Assembly: GCA_937911045.1 (NCBI GenBank)
Contig: CALEPX010000100.1
Coordinates: 1-34,332, forward strand
Source of the DNA: an uncultured Fretibacterium sp.
GTDB lineage: Bacteria; Synergistota; Synergistia; Synergistales; Aminobacteriaceae
Direction of reading: 5' to 3'
DNA length: 34,332 nt
Below the pieces are notes generated by a model. It did no database searches and was not told the DNA's origin. It worked only from the letters and a program-made list of their open reading frames with translations. Both the position numbers and the translations under genes were made by a program. Below are positions 15,533 to 25,152 of this stretch, piece after piece. Within the stretch, counting starts at the first letter, position 1, and each line of letters begins with the position of its first letter.

Positions 15533-17524
15533 TTGGAAAATACGCAACAAAACATTCAAAAAGACGTTGAAGCCGTCATGAAGAAATACGATCGCGAATC
15601 GAACGTGCGAATCTGGGAAGGATTGCCCAAACAAATATTGCGATTCTTATCCGTAGCGTTCTCGCTGTATTGTATCTGGACAACGTTATTCAGCACAGCT
15701 ATGCCCGAAATCAGGCTGAACGTTTTTCTAGCGTTGATCTTAATCATAGGCTACCTGAATTACCCGATGAGAAAACATCACGTGCGGGTGAATTACATTC
15801 CATGGTACGACATAATAATCATGCTATGCGGCGTGATCCCGTTTCTGTATTTCGCGTTCAATGCCGAAAGCATAATCAAGCTCGCATTACGCGTAACCAG
15901 TCCCAGAAATCCGAATTATCACATGATGCTTGCAATGGCGATTCTTGCGATATTATCAACAATGGAATTATGCAGGCGTTGTGTTGGCATTCCGATTTTG
16001 TGCGTTGTCGGTGCTTTGATGTTTTACGCGTTCTCAACGGTTCGATTCGGAAAAGTGATTTACGATTTATATTACTCAACCGGTGACGGATTACGCAGCA
16101 CTCCGATCGAAGTCTGTGCGAAATATATCGTCGTGTTCATAATATTCGGAGCGTTTCTCGAACGAACTGGTATCTCTACGTTCTTCATAAATCTTGCGAA
16201 CGCTGTAGCCGGTGCGAGTGCTGGAGGTCCTGCAAAAGTCGCGGTCATATCTTCAGCTTTATGCGGCATGGTCTCAGGCTCGTCAGTCGGCAACACAGTC
16301 ACAACAGGTTCAATCACGATCCCAATGATGAAACGTACGGGCTACAAACCAGAATTTGCCGGTGCAGTCGAGGCAGCAGCTTCAACCGGAGGACAGATTA
16401 TGCCGCCGATTATGGGAGCAGCAGCTTTCCTGATGGCTGAATACATGGGCATTCCGTACGCGCAGGTTGCTTTGAAAGCGATTTTGCCGGCAGTGTTATA
16501 TTTCGCGGGAATTTACATAGCCGTGCATCTTGAAGCGAAAAAACTCGGGCTCAAAGGCATAGACAAATCCGAACTTCCAAGATTGCGCCAATTACTCCCG
16601 AAAATATATCTGCTCCTGCCGTTAATAATTCTCGTTGTGATGGTCTCGACGAACATGTACACGATGCAATTCTCAGCAGCTGTAGCAATCGGGTTCGCGA
16701 TTCTTGCGGGGTTATTTAACTCCGACGAACGCGTAACTTTTACGAAAATTATCGATGCTCTCGAAGCTGGCGGCAAAGGCACGATTACAGTTGCTGTAGC
16801 TTGTGCGATGGCTGGACTTGTTGCTGGCTGCATAACTTCGACGGGACTTGCTTCGGAATTAATAACGATGGTCGTGAATATTTCCGGTGGACGTGCGTTC
16901 ATTGCGTTGCTGCTTACGATGCTTTGCTGCATAGTTTTGGGAATGGGCGTTCCTACGACTGCGAATTACTGCATTATGGCTGCGACTTGTGCACCGATCT
17001 TAATGGCGCCTGCAATCGGTATCGAGAAAATCTGCGCGCATTTCTTCGTGTTCTATTTCGGGATCGTAGCTGACATAACGCCGCCAGTAGCCCTCGCTGC
17101 ATACGCCGGATCAGCAATCGCAAAAGCTCCTCCGATGAAGACAGCTTTCAACGCGACAAGACTGGCAATCGCTGCATTCATAGTCCCGTATATATTCGCG
17201 TTCACACCTGCTATGTTATTCGAGAATTTGCAGCCGATAATTCACATTGCGAACGCGTCACCGTTGCTGAATAATTTCCTGATATTCCTGGAAGTTGCCA
17301 TGATTTGCGCGACGTCATTGCTTGGAATTTTCGGAGTTGCTGCTGCGTTGAACGGCTACTTGTTCATGCCGATGAATTTAATCATGCGAGCGATAATTTG
17401 CGCGGGCGGATTGTTCATGATGATCCCGGGATTGCTCAGCGATTTTATCGGCTTCTGGCTTGTCGGAATGATTTGCATGATTCAATATATGCGCTCAACT
17501 CGACAGGACGAGAAACAAGACTAA
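15533..17524 (+). CDS. TRAP transporter fused permease (DctQM type)
   Basis: The 663 residues form an integral membrane protein that fuses the small DctQ-like and large DctM-like subunits, as is usual for TAXI-TRAP systems; it imports the captured substrate using a Na+ or H+ gradient. Many hydrophobic spans are visible: the first about 35-55, then pairs up to the C-terminus. The DctM part includes SALCGMVSGSSVGNTVTTGS, IPMMKRTGYKPEFAGAVEAA, STGGQIMPPIMGAAAF and GMGVPTTANYCIMA, all conserved in fused permeases. The start is TTG at 15533 after ACAGGAG; the next Met lies beyond the likely cytosolic N-terminus. Confidence 0.94.
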   Translation: MENTQQNIQKDVEAVMKKYDRESNVRIWEGLPKQILRFLSVAFSLYCIWTTLFSTAMPEIRLNVFLALILIIGYLNYPMRKHHVRVNYIPWYDIIIMLCGVIPFLYFAFNAESIIKLALRVTSPRNPNYHMMLAMAILAILSTMELCRRCVGIPILCVVGALMFYAFSTVRFGKVIYDLYYSTGDGLRSTPIEVCAKYIVVFIIFGAFLERTGISTFFINLANAVAGASAGGPAKVAVISSALCGMVSGSSVGNTVTTGSITIPMMKRTGYKPEFAGAVEAAASTGGQIMPPIMGAAAFLMAEYMGIPYAQVALKAILPAVLYFAGIYIAVHLEAKKLGLKGIDKSELPRLRQLLPKIYLLLPLIILVVMVSTNMYTMQFSAAVAIGFAILAGLFNSDERVTFTKIIDALEAGGKGTITVAVACAMAGLVAGCITSTGLASELITMVVNISGGRAFIALLLTMLCCIVLGMGVPTTANYCIMAATCAPILMAPAIGIEKICAHFFVFYFGIVADITPPVALAAYAGSAIAKAPPMKTAFNATRLAIAAFIVPYIFAFTPAMLFENLQPIIHIANASPLLNNFLIFLEVAMICATSLLGIFGVAAALNGYLFMPMNLIMRAIICAGGLFMMIPGLLSDFIGFWLVGMICMIQYMRSTRQDEKQD

Positions 17525-17554
17525 AAACTGAAGACTGAAATTTTCTTTCACAAG

Positions 17555-17584
17555 CTCCTCGGATTTCACGGGGAGATTTTTTTT
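17555..17584 (+). terminator. TRAP operon terminator
   Basis: CTCCTCG (17555-17561) pairs with CGGGGAG (17569-17575), one pair being G-U, around a seven-base loop, followed by eight T (17577-17584). Confidence 0.85.
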
Positions 17585-17743
17585 GCTTGGGCAAATTACT
17601 CTCATCAGAAATTTTCAGCAAGTTTCCCTCACACGAATGCGCCTCCTGCGAACACAAAAATTTCTGTTTAGGCGACTGTCCATTGTTCTTGGAGCATTTC
17701 ACGTTTCAGGATTTTCAAGAATTTCGGGAAGTTCACGCGCATT
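17585..17743. other. Intergenic stretch without a supported gene
   Basis: Between the two convergent terminators are about 160 bases. Short frames on both strands exist, including a minus-strand one with CSKNNGQSPKQKFLCSQE that runs into the end of the permease gene, but none has a ribosome site plus recognisable protein. No RNA gene was recognised. Confidence 0.5.
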
Positions 17744-17777
17744 AAAAAAGCCCCTCGCATTTTCACGGGGAGCTTTC
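17744..17777 (-). terminator. nrdJ terminator
   Basis: On the minus strand AAAGCTCCCCG pairs with CGAGGGGCTTT, with one unpaired base, and is followed by a run of T (17749-17744). It lies about 25 bases past the nrdJ stop. Confidence 0.8.
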
Positions 17778-17800
17778 GAGTTATTATTTATCTTTATCTA

Positions 17801-20389
17801 TCATTTACACGGGCTGTAGCCGCAACTGAAGCAATACTCGCAGCCCGAGATAAATTCCAGCGGCGCACCGCAATCCGGACAAAGTTCACGACCTCCGCGC
17901 ATTCTTCCGGACGTATCGCGATCAATCAATCTCTCCAGCAATAGCGCAATCGCATCAGGAATAGATCTGACTACATGCTCTTCATCATAACTCAGAAGCC
18001 AGTATTCTTTGCCAGAAAGTCCTCTCAGCGTGTCTATGAAATCCTCAAGTTTGCTGCCAGAACGCAAGCCAATCGAAATCACTCGCGACAATGCTTCCGT
18101 CATAGCTTTCAATTCAGAGCCGCTCTTGCCGACGTTTATGAAAATCTCGAACGGATCTTTGCCATCAAAATTCAGCGTTACGTATATGCTGCCCCATGGT
18201 GTTGTGTCTTTGATCGTCTTGCCGAATACTACGAGACCGGGACGTTCTTTCACATTGCGAGAATGCGTGTTATGCTCAGATTTTTCGGGTTTGTCTTTCG
18301 CAAGCAGATTCGCATTCGATTTCTCATCATCAGATTTTTTTACTTCGATCGGCTGATACGATCTTGAACCGTCGCGATAAATCGTTATGCCTTTGCAGCC
18401 CATCATGTAGCAATCACGATAAACGTTCCGAACATCGTCAACCGTCGCGGAATTTGGCAGATTCACCGTCTTGCTGATGCCACTGTCCACAACCTGCGCA
18501 AAAATTCCCGTCACGTTCACATGCTGCTGCGTCGTAATATCATATGCCGTAACATAAGCCGGATTGCTCAATTTCCCGCCGTTCGCTCTATATTCAGAAC
18601 GCTGATCCTGTGATAACAACTTGTGCCAGAAATCTTTATTCTCGAAGCCTGAGCCGTCAGTCTTGGCAATTCGTCTGCTCCATGACCACGCAAAATTCGG
18701 TTCAATTCCTGAACTCGCGTCCATAATCATCGAAATAGACCCCGTCGGCGCAATCGATAATCTTCGGCTGTTACGCATGTTTCCCTCGAAAAGATTCTCA
18801 AGCACGAAATTCACTTCGGATTCAAAACCCGTTGACTCAGACTCAAAATCAAATCCCGGCTCACAATACGTCTCAAGAGTATTCAGCAACGTAACCGGAA
18901 TAATTTTCTCAGAACGCATTTTCGCGAGCAAATCCCTGAGTGAAGCGGCATCAATTTTCTCAGGCAGCGTGTAATTCTCGAACAATTTTCGCACGAGATC
19001 ATGTTCCGGGAACGGCGGTTTATTCTGGTCAGTCACAATCTGAATCGTCGCCGACAAAGCCGAACGTGCTAACACTCCGGATAATTTCTCGCAGAACTTG
19101 TTAAACTCATCAGATCCGTAAACTATATTCTGCAAAATCGAAGCGTCCGCAAGTCCCATGATTCCAAGTCCGACCGGTCTGATTGCTTTCGTTCGCTCAC
19201 CGATTTTCTCTAACGGGTAACTGCACGCGTCAATCACGAGATCAAGATAATACACCGACCTGAATACCTGCGCTCTGAAACTCTCGTAATCAAACTTGCC
19301 TTCTTTCACAAATACTTCCGTGTTAATCGAGCCGAGATTGCAGCTCGTGAAATTTGGCAACGGCTGTTCACCGCAAGGATTTGTCGATTCGATCTCCCAT
19401 TCAGGGCTCATCTTGAGAATATTATCCTGACGCGCACGATCAATAAAAAATATTCCCGGGTCTCCGCGCTTCCACGCACTCTCGCAAATATGCGCCATTA
19501 AATCCCGAGCCTTAACAGTCCGAGTAACAGAGCCGTCAACTCGTGAATGCAAATCGAAATCGCCGTCAACTTCCGCAGCATTCATCAACGCATCAGAAAT
19601 CGCAACCGAGATATTAAAATACGACAACTTGCCATCTTCGGTCTTGCAATCGATAAAATCATAAATATCCGGGTGATCGTCGAACAGCATTCCCATCAAA
19701 GCAGCACGACGCTTGCCGCCCTGAACTACAACCGCGCCCATCGTGTTCCAAGTTTCCATGAACGACACAGGTCCCGAAGCTTTGCCGCCAGTTCCGCCAG
19801 CAATCTCAGAACTGTGTTCGCGCAAATGTCCGAAATTTCCGCCGACACCACCGCCGAATTTGCTGATTATACTCGCGTTCTTGACACTCTCGAAAATTCC
19901 CTCAATGCTGTCCGGAACGCTAATAACGAAACACGCGAATAACTGCTGATTCTTAGTCTTGAACTCGTATAATTTCCGGTAATCCTCAAGCTGCATGTCA
20001 TCAACGCTCTTGTAAATTATCTCCGCAAATTCCGGAATAACCGTCAAGCCTGCTGCCGAACTAAACAAACACGGCGAGTTAAACAAGAATCTCCGGTTAA
20101 GAATATCACTCGCAATATTCTTCTCAAGAGTACGCAGCCACTCAATCGAATCCGAAAAATTCACTTCCGCACTCGCAACCGTCCGCGAAACACGACGCGC
20201 AAATTCCTCGAAATTTCTCTCCGGACGAGTTCCGCAAATTTCCGGATCATATCTTGGCACAAAATATCTCTGCTCCAGCAGCCACATCGCGTTATCTGAC
20301 AATCTCTGTGTCGAATCATTCGCAAGTTCAGACGAATCTATATCTCTCGCAAAATATTCCCTGATTACCCTTAGAATTTTCGCGCTCAT
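17801..20389 (-). CDS. nrdJ: B12-dependent (class II) ribonucleotide reductase NrdJ
   Basis: NrdJ reduces ribonucleotides to deoxyribonucleotides with adenosylcobalamin, independent of oxygen. I place the start at ATG 20389 (MSAKILRVIREY; 862 residues): the longer frame to 20434 would read through a terminator. Signatures are an N-terminal region with RRFLFNSPCLFS, SKFGGGVGGNFGHLRE, the active-site block NPCGEQPLPNFTSCNLGSIN (about 337-356), and RLSIAPTGSISM. The C-terminus adds a region starting RPGLVVFGKTIKDTTPWGSI and a four-cysteine zinc ribbon (CPDCG and CFSCG), typical of the large bacterial NrdJ group. GGAGG lies 15 bases upstream. Expression must pass the hairpin at 20416-20455. Confidence 0.95.
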   Translation of the reverse strand: MSAKILRVIREYFARDIDSSELANDSTQRLSDNAMWLLEQRYFVPRYDPEICGTRPERNFEEFARRVSRTVASAEVNFSDSIEWLRTLEKNIASDILNRRFLFNSPCLFSSAAGLTVIPEFAEIIYKSVDDMQLEDYRKLYEFKTKNQQLFACFVISVPDSIEGIFESVKNASIISKFGGGVGGNFGHLREHSSEIAGGTGGKASGPVSFMETWNTMGAVVVQGGKRRAALMGMLFDDHPDIYDFIDCKTEDGKLSYFNISVAISDALMNAAEVDGDFDLHSRVDGSVTRTVKARDLMAHICESAWKRGDPGIFFIDRARQDNILKMSPEWEIESTNPCGEQPLPNFTSCNLGSINTEVFVKEGKFDYESFRAQVFRSVYYLDLVIDACSYPLEKIGERTKAIRPVGLGIMGLADASILQNIVYGSDEFNKFCEKLSGVLARSALSATIQIVTDQNKPPFPEHDLVRKLFENYTLPEKIDAASLRDLLAKMRSEKIIPVTLLNTLETYCEPGFDFESESTGFESEVNFVLENLFEGNMRNSRRLSIAPTGSISMIMDASSGIEPNFAWSWSRRIAKTDGSGFENKDFWHKLLSQDQRSEYRANGGKLSNPAYVTAYDITTQQHVNVTGIFAQVVDSGISKTVNLPNSATVDDVRNVYRDCYMMGCKGITIYRDGSRSYQPIEVKKSDDEKSNANLLAKDKPEKSEHNTHSRNVKERPGLVVFGKTIKDTTPWGSIYVTLNFDGKDPFEIFINVGKSGSELKAMTEALSRVISIGLRSGSKLEDFIDTLRGLSGKEYWLLSYDEEHVVRSIPDAIALLLERLIDRDTSGRMRGGRELCPDCGAPLEFISGCEYCFSCGYSPCK

Positions 20390-20415
20390 TTGTGAATTAA
20401 ACTTCCTCCTTGGAC

Positions 20416-20455
20416 AAAAAAAACCCAACCCCACCTGTTATTGGCAAGGTTGGGT
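20416..20455 (-). terminator. Intrinsic terminator or attenuator upstream of nrdJ
   Basis: On the minus strand ACCCAACC (20455-20448) pairs perfectly with GGTTGGGT (20430-20423) and is followed by eight T (20423-20416). It ends transcripts of the 20514-22187 gene. Only about five bases separate its T run from the nrdJ ribosome-binding site, so no promoter fits between them. Confidence 0.85.
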
Positions 20456-20513
20456 GAATTTCATAAAACTAGTTTTGACCTATCGCGTGATTATTCGTGA
20501 TTATTACTTATTA

Positions 20514-22187
20514 TTACTTAGCTAAATCCTTGAATACGCCTCTCGCATCAAGTTTCTGGTATAACGTCACGAGTTTCGGGAAAACTCCTTCGCCCTCGGG
20601 AACGTCCGCTAGATTACACTCGACAAAAAACGTCTCAAGATTCGGCGAGTAAAACGCAACACTCGGTACTGACAATTTCGAGTTCAAAATATCAACAACG
20701 ACTGACATCACATCACCATAACCCGAAAACGCCGCTAACGGTGTCAAGAACGTTATCACACCATTCGTGCTGTCCCTCAGCCAAGACTGAATCGCCTCGA
20801 AATCCAGCCAGAACGACGCAATCGATTTTCTCGCGAGCAAATTCTCAAACTCAGCCTTCAATGCGTGATTCTCACCAGTTGCCGACAGCTCCAAAATTCC
20901 CAGACCCAGCGAATCTCCGCGCAATCCAATCAGGAACGACACCGGACTCAATGACGAATCGACCTGCAGCAATCTCGTCCAGCCTGTCGAATTACTCGAT
21001 ACTTCCGTCAAGAACGGCTTCGAAGCTATTTTCTTGAATATCTGCTCAGCTAGTCCAGCCGCGCCAGTCTTAGTCAAGAATACACTCGGAATCTTGAAGC
21101 CCTCAACAGGAACGGAATTTGTGCCGATTACAATCGAGAACGCACCCTTCATGAACTCGAAGAACTCATCGCGCGAAATGTCAAATCTCTGCAGGAACTT
21201 GAAAAATCCCGACAGATCCCTCAACATATCATCGTCAACGTCAGCAAGCCCGAAATTAAACACCGTTCCTAATGCGAAAAATGGGCTTAAATCTCCGCCT
21301 ATGCCGTTGATCAAAATATTTCCGCCTCGAACCGGATCAAGCTTCACGATAAATTCCGGCTTCAACGCTTCGAGCAAATTCAACGTAAATCCCAACGTCA
21401 ATTTGTCAGGCTGATACCCCAGCGCACACTCAGCTCTCAACGGACTTGCCCAGTACTTGTCAATTTCCTTAATATCGGCTTTACTCAAGTTATTCAGCGC
21501 AACAACTGCGTCACGTTCTAAATACAATAACGCGAAATTATCCGCCGCAAACTTGCGCCCGAATCTGTCAATAAAGCGATCTTTGCCAGTCGTAAACGTC
21601 TCGTAAGCATCATTCACGCTCTGAATATCCGTCCCCGCAAAAACAACACCGTCCTTTGCCTTAACGAATATCTCGTTGTTAATCCGCAGAATTTTCCCGG
21701 GTTCATGCTCAACTTTGATCATCATCTCAAAAAAGCTCACCAATGGACTGTTCGAGCCGATAATCATTGATGCAATGTCTTTGGCGTCTGCTGCGGCAAC
21801 TTCGATTTTGTCAGCTATGAGTGCTGTTGACGGGTGCAACGTGAACGCTGCCTGAATACACGGCTCCGGCTTGCCATCAACGAGCGAAACTCCAAAATTA
21901 AACGCTGCGGACTTCAACGGTAAATCGTCAATCACCGACGCAACAATGTCGATCATGTCCTTGTCAAAATCCGGAACGAACTTCGCAACAAGATTCATAT
22001 TCTCGCGCGAAACCAGCCACTGAAGGAATCCTCTGACGTCATTGACTTTCAACGCAAAATATACGCCCGAATTTGAACGAAACGTCAGAGCATTCTCAGG
22101 TTCAGCAGCAAATAACGCTCCGGAAACCGCAAGAATCACTAGCAACGCAAGAGCCACTAATCTTGTTCTCAAAAATCTGCTCTTCAA
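20514..22187 (-). CDS. Exported protein of unknown function
   Basis: The 557 residues start at TTG 22187 behind GGAGGAT. A signal peptide is clear (MKSRFLRTRLVALALLVILA, cleavage likely after LFA near residue 27). The mature part is soluble-looking, mixed alpha/beta, acidic, without membrane spans or Cys-rich motifs. Internal structure suggests two related halves, each with a strand-rich stretch and a long amphipathic helix (for example VNDAYETFTTGKDRF and LAEQIFKKIASKPFL), but I recognise no family or catalytic motif. The start is 17 bases after the tpiA stop, so it shares the glycolytic transcript. It probably acts in the periplasm; the role is unknown. Confidence 0.75.
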   Translation of the reverse strand: MKSRFLRTRLVALALLVILAVSGALFAAEPENALTFRSNSGVYFALKVNDVRGFLQWLVSRENMNLVAKFVPDFDKDMIDIVASVIDDLPLKSAAFNFGVSLVDGKPEPCIQAAFTLHPSTALIADKIEVAAADAKDIASMIIGSNSPLVSFFEMMIKVEHEPGKILRINNEIFVKAKDGVVFAGTDIQSVNDAYETFTTGKDRFIDRFGRKFAADNFALLYLERDAVVALNNLSKADIKEIDKYWASPLRAECALGYQPDKLTLGFTLNLLEALKPEFIVKLDPVRGGNILINGIGGDLSPFFALGTVFNFGLADVDDDMLRDLSGFFKFLQRFDISRDEFFEFMKGAFSIVIGTNSVPVEGFKIPSVFLTKTGAAGLAEQIFKKIASKPFLTEVSSNSTGWTRLLQVDSSLSPVSFLIGLRGDSLGLGILELSATGENHALKAEFENLLARKSIASFWLDFEAIQSWLRDSTNGVITFLTPLAAFSGYGDVMSVVVDILNSKLSVPSVAFYSPNLETFFVECNLADVPEGEGVFPKLVTLYQKLDARGVFKDLAK

Positions 22188-22204
22188 ATCTACGAATCCT
22201 CCGA

Positions 22205-22951
22205 TTACTTTTTATACTCCGCGTAAATCTCGATAAATGACGCCGGCTTCAACGATGCACCTCCGACTAAAGCTCCGTCAATATCTTTCATCGAGAGCAA
22301 TTCCTTCGCATTCGAGCCTTTCACGCTGCCTCCGTAGAGAATCACAACGTTCGGGTCTTTAATAAGCTTTCTGCTCCATTCACAGACTTCCTGAGCCTGT
22401 TCACTTGTTGCGGATTTGCCGGTGCCGATTGCCCAAACAGGTTCGTATGCGTAAATGACTTTTCGAATCTCGTCCGGGGACAAAATCTTCAGGATCGCGT
22501 CTAACTGCCTCGTCATCACATCAAACGTGTGACCGGATTCGCGTTCATCGAGCGTCTCGCCGTAGCAAAATACCGGAATCAATCCAGCATCAAGAGCAGC
22601 TTTCGTTTTTTTCGCGACCAACTCGTCAGACTCTCCGAAAATATGCCTGCGTTCAGAATGTCCGAGAATCACGTGAGTTGCGCCAGTTTCCTTCACCATC
22701 GGGATCGAAACTTCGCCGGTGAATGCGCCCTTTGGTTCGAAATAAATATTCTCAGCTCCGAATACAACGCCATTAGCCTTTGCTCCATCAGCTGCTGCCC
22801 AGAGTGACGTGAACGGTGCGAAAACTCCGACCTCAAGACCCGAATCATTCTTGAAATCCGCGTAAACCGGTGCGAAATCCTCGAAAAATTTCTTAGTCTC
22901 CGCGACCGTCATGTTCATCTTCCAATTTCCGTACAAATATATCTTTTTCAT
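22205..22951 (-). CDS. tpiA: Triose-phosphate isomerase
   Basis: TpiA interconverts dihydroxyacetone phosphate and glyceraldehyde-3-phosphate in the cytoplasm. From ATG 22951 it has 248 residues, the usual length. All catalytic residues are visible: Lys11 (GNWKMN), His98 (ILGHSERR) and Glu170 (YEPVWAIGTGKSAT), plus loop 6 and the phosphate-binding LYGGSVKGSNA. A GTG at 22957 is an alternative start, but AGAAAGG is better spaced for the ATG. It follows pgk by about 28 bases in the same operon. Confidence 0.96.
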   Translation of the reverse strand: MKKIYLYGNWKMNMTVAETKKFFEDFAPVYADFKNDSGLEVGVFAPFTSLWAAADGAKANGVVFGAENIYFEPKGAFTGEVSIPMVKETGATHVILGHSERRHIFGESDELVAKKTKAALDAGLIPVFCYGETLDERESGHTFDVMTRQLDAILKILSPDEIRKVIYAYEPVWAIGTGKSATSEQAQEVCEWSRKLIKDPNVVILYGGSVKGSNAKELLSMKDIDGALVGGASLKPASFIEIYAEYKK

Positions 22952-22979
22952 AATCACAATTTCCTTTCTGAACTAATCA

Positions 22980-24173
22980 CTAATCAATCTTGAATGGCTC
23001 CATGCCCGGAAGTTTCTTGCCCTCGCAATATTCCAAGCTTGCACCGCCGCCTGTCGAAACGTGCGAAACTTTGTCTGCGTAACCGAACTGACGCACTGCA
23101 GCTGCCGTGTCACCGCCGCCTATAACCGTAACAGTTCCCTGAGTTTCCGTGGCTTCTGCGACTGCTTTTGCAAGTTCACGAGTGCCTGCCGCGAATTTAT
23201 CATTCTCGAACACTCCCATCGGGCCGTTCCATAAAACAGACTTCGCACCCTTCAGCGCGCCGACGAAATTCTTCACGGTCTCCGGTCCAATATCAAGTCC
23301 CATTTTATCCGCGGGCATCGCATCACTTGAAGCAATCGCTGTCTCAGTCGAATCAAGTCCGTCAGCTACAACACTGTCAACCGGAAGCAAAACTTTTATG
23401 CCCATATCCGCAGCCTTCTTGAGCGTGTCCTTCGCAAAATCGAGTCTCTCTTCATCACAAAGCGACTTGCCGATTTCCTTGCCCTGAGCCTTCAAAAACG
23501 TGTAAGCCATTCCGCCGCCAATCAAAATCGTCGTAGCTTTATCCAACAAATTGCCGACAATCGTGATCTTGTCCGAAACTTTCGCGCCGCCCAAAATCAG
23601 CACATACGGTTTCGCAGGATTTTCGCTGACCGCACCGAGCATTTCGCCCTCACGCTGCAACAAATCTCCAGCAAACGCTGCCTTCACGAAATCAATCACG
23701 CCACATGTCGAACAATCCGCTCTGTGACTTGCACTGAACGCGTCCATAACGAACACATCAAACGGAGCTGCCATTTTTTTCGAGAACTCCGGATCGTTTT
23801 TCTGCTCTTCGGGATGATAGCGCGAATTTTCCAGCACGACTATTTCGCCGGGTTTCAGCGCGTCAACTGCATCAGCAACTTTCTGACCGACGCAATCATC
23901 GACAAAAACAACCTTCAAGCCATAAGCCTTCTCAATATCCGGCACAATCTGTGAAAGCGAAAACGCCGGATCAACTTTGCCCTTTGGTCTGCCAAAATGC
24001 GACACTAACGCAACTTTCGCACCTGCATCGAGCAATTTCTTCAGCGTACTCGTGTGAGCACGGATTCGCGCATCGTCCTTCACCTTGCCGTTCTTGAACG
24101 GGACATTGAAATCAACGCGCATTAACACTTTCTTGCCTGCTACATCATTTGCCGTAAACGTTCTAAGCTTCAT
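22980..24173 (-). CDS. pgk: Phosphoglycerate kinase
   Basis: Pgk transfers phosphate from 1,3-bisphosphoglycerate to ADP. The 397 residues match the bacterial length. Signatures include RVDFNVPFKNGKVKDDARIR, SHFGRPKGK, MDAFSASHRADCST, LGGAKVSDKI and the nucleotide-binding GGGDTAAAV near the C-terminus. The ATG overlaps the whiA stop by four bases, indicating translational coupling. The expected partner gap (glyceraldehyde-3-phosphate dehydrogenase) is not in this window. Confidence 0.97.
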   Translation of the reverse strand: MKLRTFTANDVAGKKVLMRVDFNVPFKNGKVKDDARIRAHTSTLKKLLDAGAKVALVSHFGRPKGKVDPAFSLSQIVPDIEKAYGLKVVFVDDCVGQKVADAVDALKPGEIVVLENSRYHPEEQKNDPEFSKKMAAPFDVFVMDAFSASHRADCSTCGVIDFVKAAFAGDLLQREGEMLGAVSENPAKPYVLILGGAKVSDKITIVGNLLDKATTILIGGGMAYTFLKAQGKEIGKSLCDEERLDFAKDTLKKAADMGIKVLLPVDSVVADGLDSTETAIASSDAMPADKMGLDIGPETVKNFVGALKGAKSVLWNGPMGVFENDKFAAGTRELAKAVAEATETQGTVTVIGGGDTAAAVRQFGYADKVSHVSTGGGASLEYCEGKKLPGMEPFKID

Positions 24174-25147
24174 TTCTTAACTTCCTCCGTTGTTTTTATA
24201 TTTTTGTTCTCGATGAATTTTACAAGACTTAACCACCGATATTTTACAGCACTTTTCTTAATCTGGGGGGATAAATTTTTTCCGAGTTCCGAAAGTGACA
24301 GTTCAGGATTTTCCAAGCGTAATATCACCAGTTCCCGCAACTTCTCCGGCAGCGTGTCCAGCAAATTCGCCTCAACAATTTTCCGCGCGAGTTGTGTCTG
24401 TTCAAGCGATGCCGCAACCGAACGCTTGATATTCGCCGTCTCGTAATTTTTCGCACGATTGACATTATTGCGAATCGATTTGATTATCGCGATGTCCTCG
24501 ACTTTCAACGCTGCACCTGACAAGCCAATATTATTCAGGAACGTCACGATGTCTTCTTGATTGCGCAAATTATACTCATTCCGGCGTTCGAACCATGATA
24601 AACGCGTCCTCTCAAGAATATCCGCAGCAAAATTTCTCGTGAGCAAATTCGGAATCGAAAGTGTCAGCAAATAACCAGTCCTCGGGAAATACACGTTTCC
24701 GCACGAACCCCACAAGCCTCGCAGCCAAAACCAGATTTTCCCGCGCGAAACATTCTCAGAAATTCCGCTCAGCTCGCCCAGAAAATTCTCATTCGCAAAT
24801 TTACCTGTCACGTCAAATTTCACGAACGGCTTTTTATCCCGAAAATTGCACACCGAAAAATTCACGCTAAATTTCCCGAACAAATTCGATTTCCGCCACA
24901 AATTCTCGCCCATAAATAATCTATGAGCTGTACGCAGACGTTTTGACACGAACGAATTATTATTTTTTCGCAGCATTCCAAGAAAAATCCCGGCACATTC
25001 ACAATCCGCATCACGGGAATTTCTCACGCTGCACTCTAGCCACTCGTCACGAAACGAATCCAGTATTAATTTCTTGTCGTAAATATTACGCAAAATCCTA
25101 TAAAAATCGCCGAAGTTCTCACATATTACGCGCAAAAACTCCGGCAA
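24170..25147 (-). CDS. whiA: WhiA-family DNA-binding protein
   Basis: The C-terminal half carries the WhiA helix-turn-helix region: VNRAKNYETANIKRSVAASL, then LPEKLRELVILRLENPELSL and SELGKNLSPQIKKSAVKYRW, close to the family pattern. The N-terminal half, normally a degenerate LAGLIDADG-like fold, is divergent. WhiA proteins act in sporulation or cell division in Gram-positives. The start is uncertain: TTG 25147 has only GAG-type upstream sequence, and family proteins begin nearer LILDSFRDEWL (residue 27). It is coupled to pgk by a 4-base overlap, recalling whiA next to glycolytic genes in other phyla. Confidence 0.75.
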   Translation of the reverse strand: MPEFLRVICENFGDFYRILRNIYDKKLILDSFRDEWLECSVRNSRDADCECAGIFLGMLRKNNNSFVSKRLRTAHRLFMGENLWRKSNLFGKFSVNFSVCNFRDKKPFVKFDVTGKFANENFLGELSGISENVSRGKIWFWLRGLWGSCGNVYFPRTGYLLTLSIPNLLTRNFAADILERTRLSWFERRNEYNLRNQEDIVTFLNNIGLSGAALKVEDIAIIKSIRNNVNRAKNYETANIKRSVAASLEQTQLARKIVEANLLDTLPEKLRELVILRLENPELSLSELGKNLSPQIKKSAVKYRWLSLVKFIENKNIKTTEEVKK

Positions 25148-25152
25148 TTCAA

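Noticed and set aside
17445..17702. An 85-codon minus-strand frame with a cysteine-containing N-terminus
   Set aside because: It overlaps the end of the TRAP permease and its terminator, has no clear ribosome site, and its second half is antisense of permease codons.
20390..20434. Extended NrdJ N-terminus (start at 20434)
   Set aside because: The extra 15 codons are encoded by the T run of a terminator and the ribosome-binding site; the ATG at 20389 fits the family.
20456..20513. Cobalamin riboswitch before the B12-dependent reductase gene
   Set aside because: Only 58 bases are available, and no B12-box-like sequence is present.
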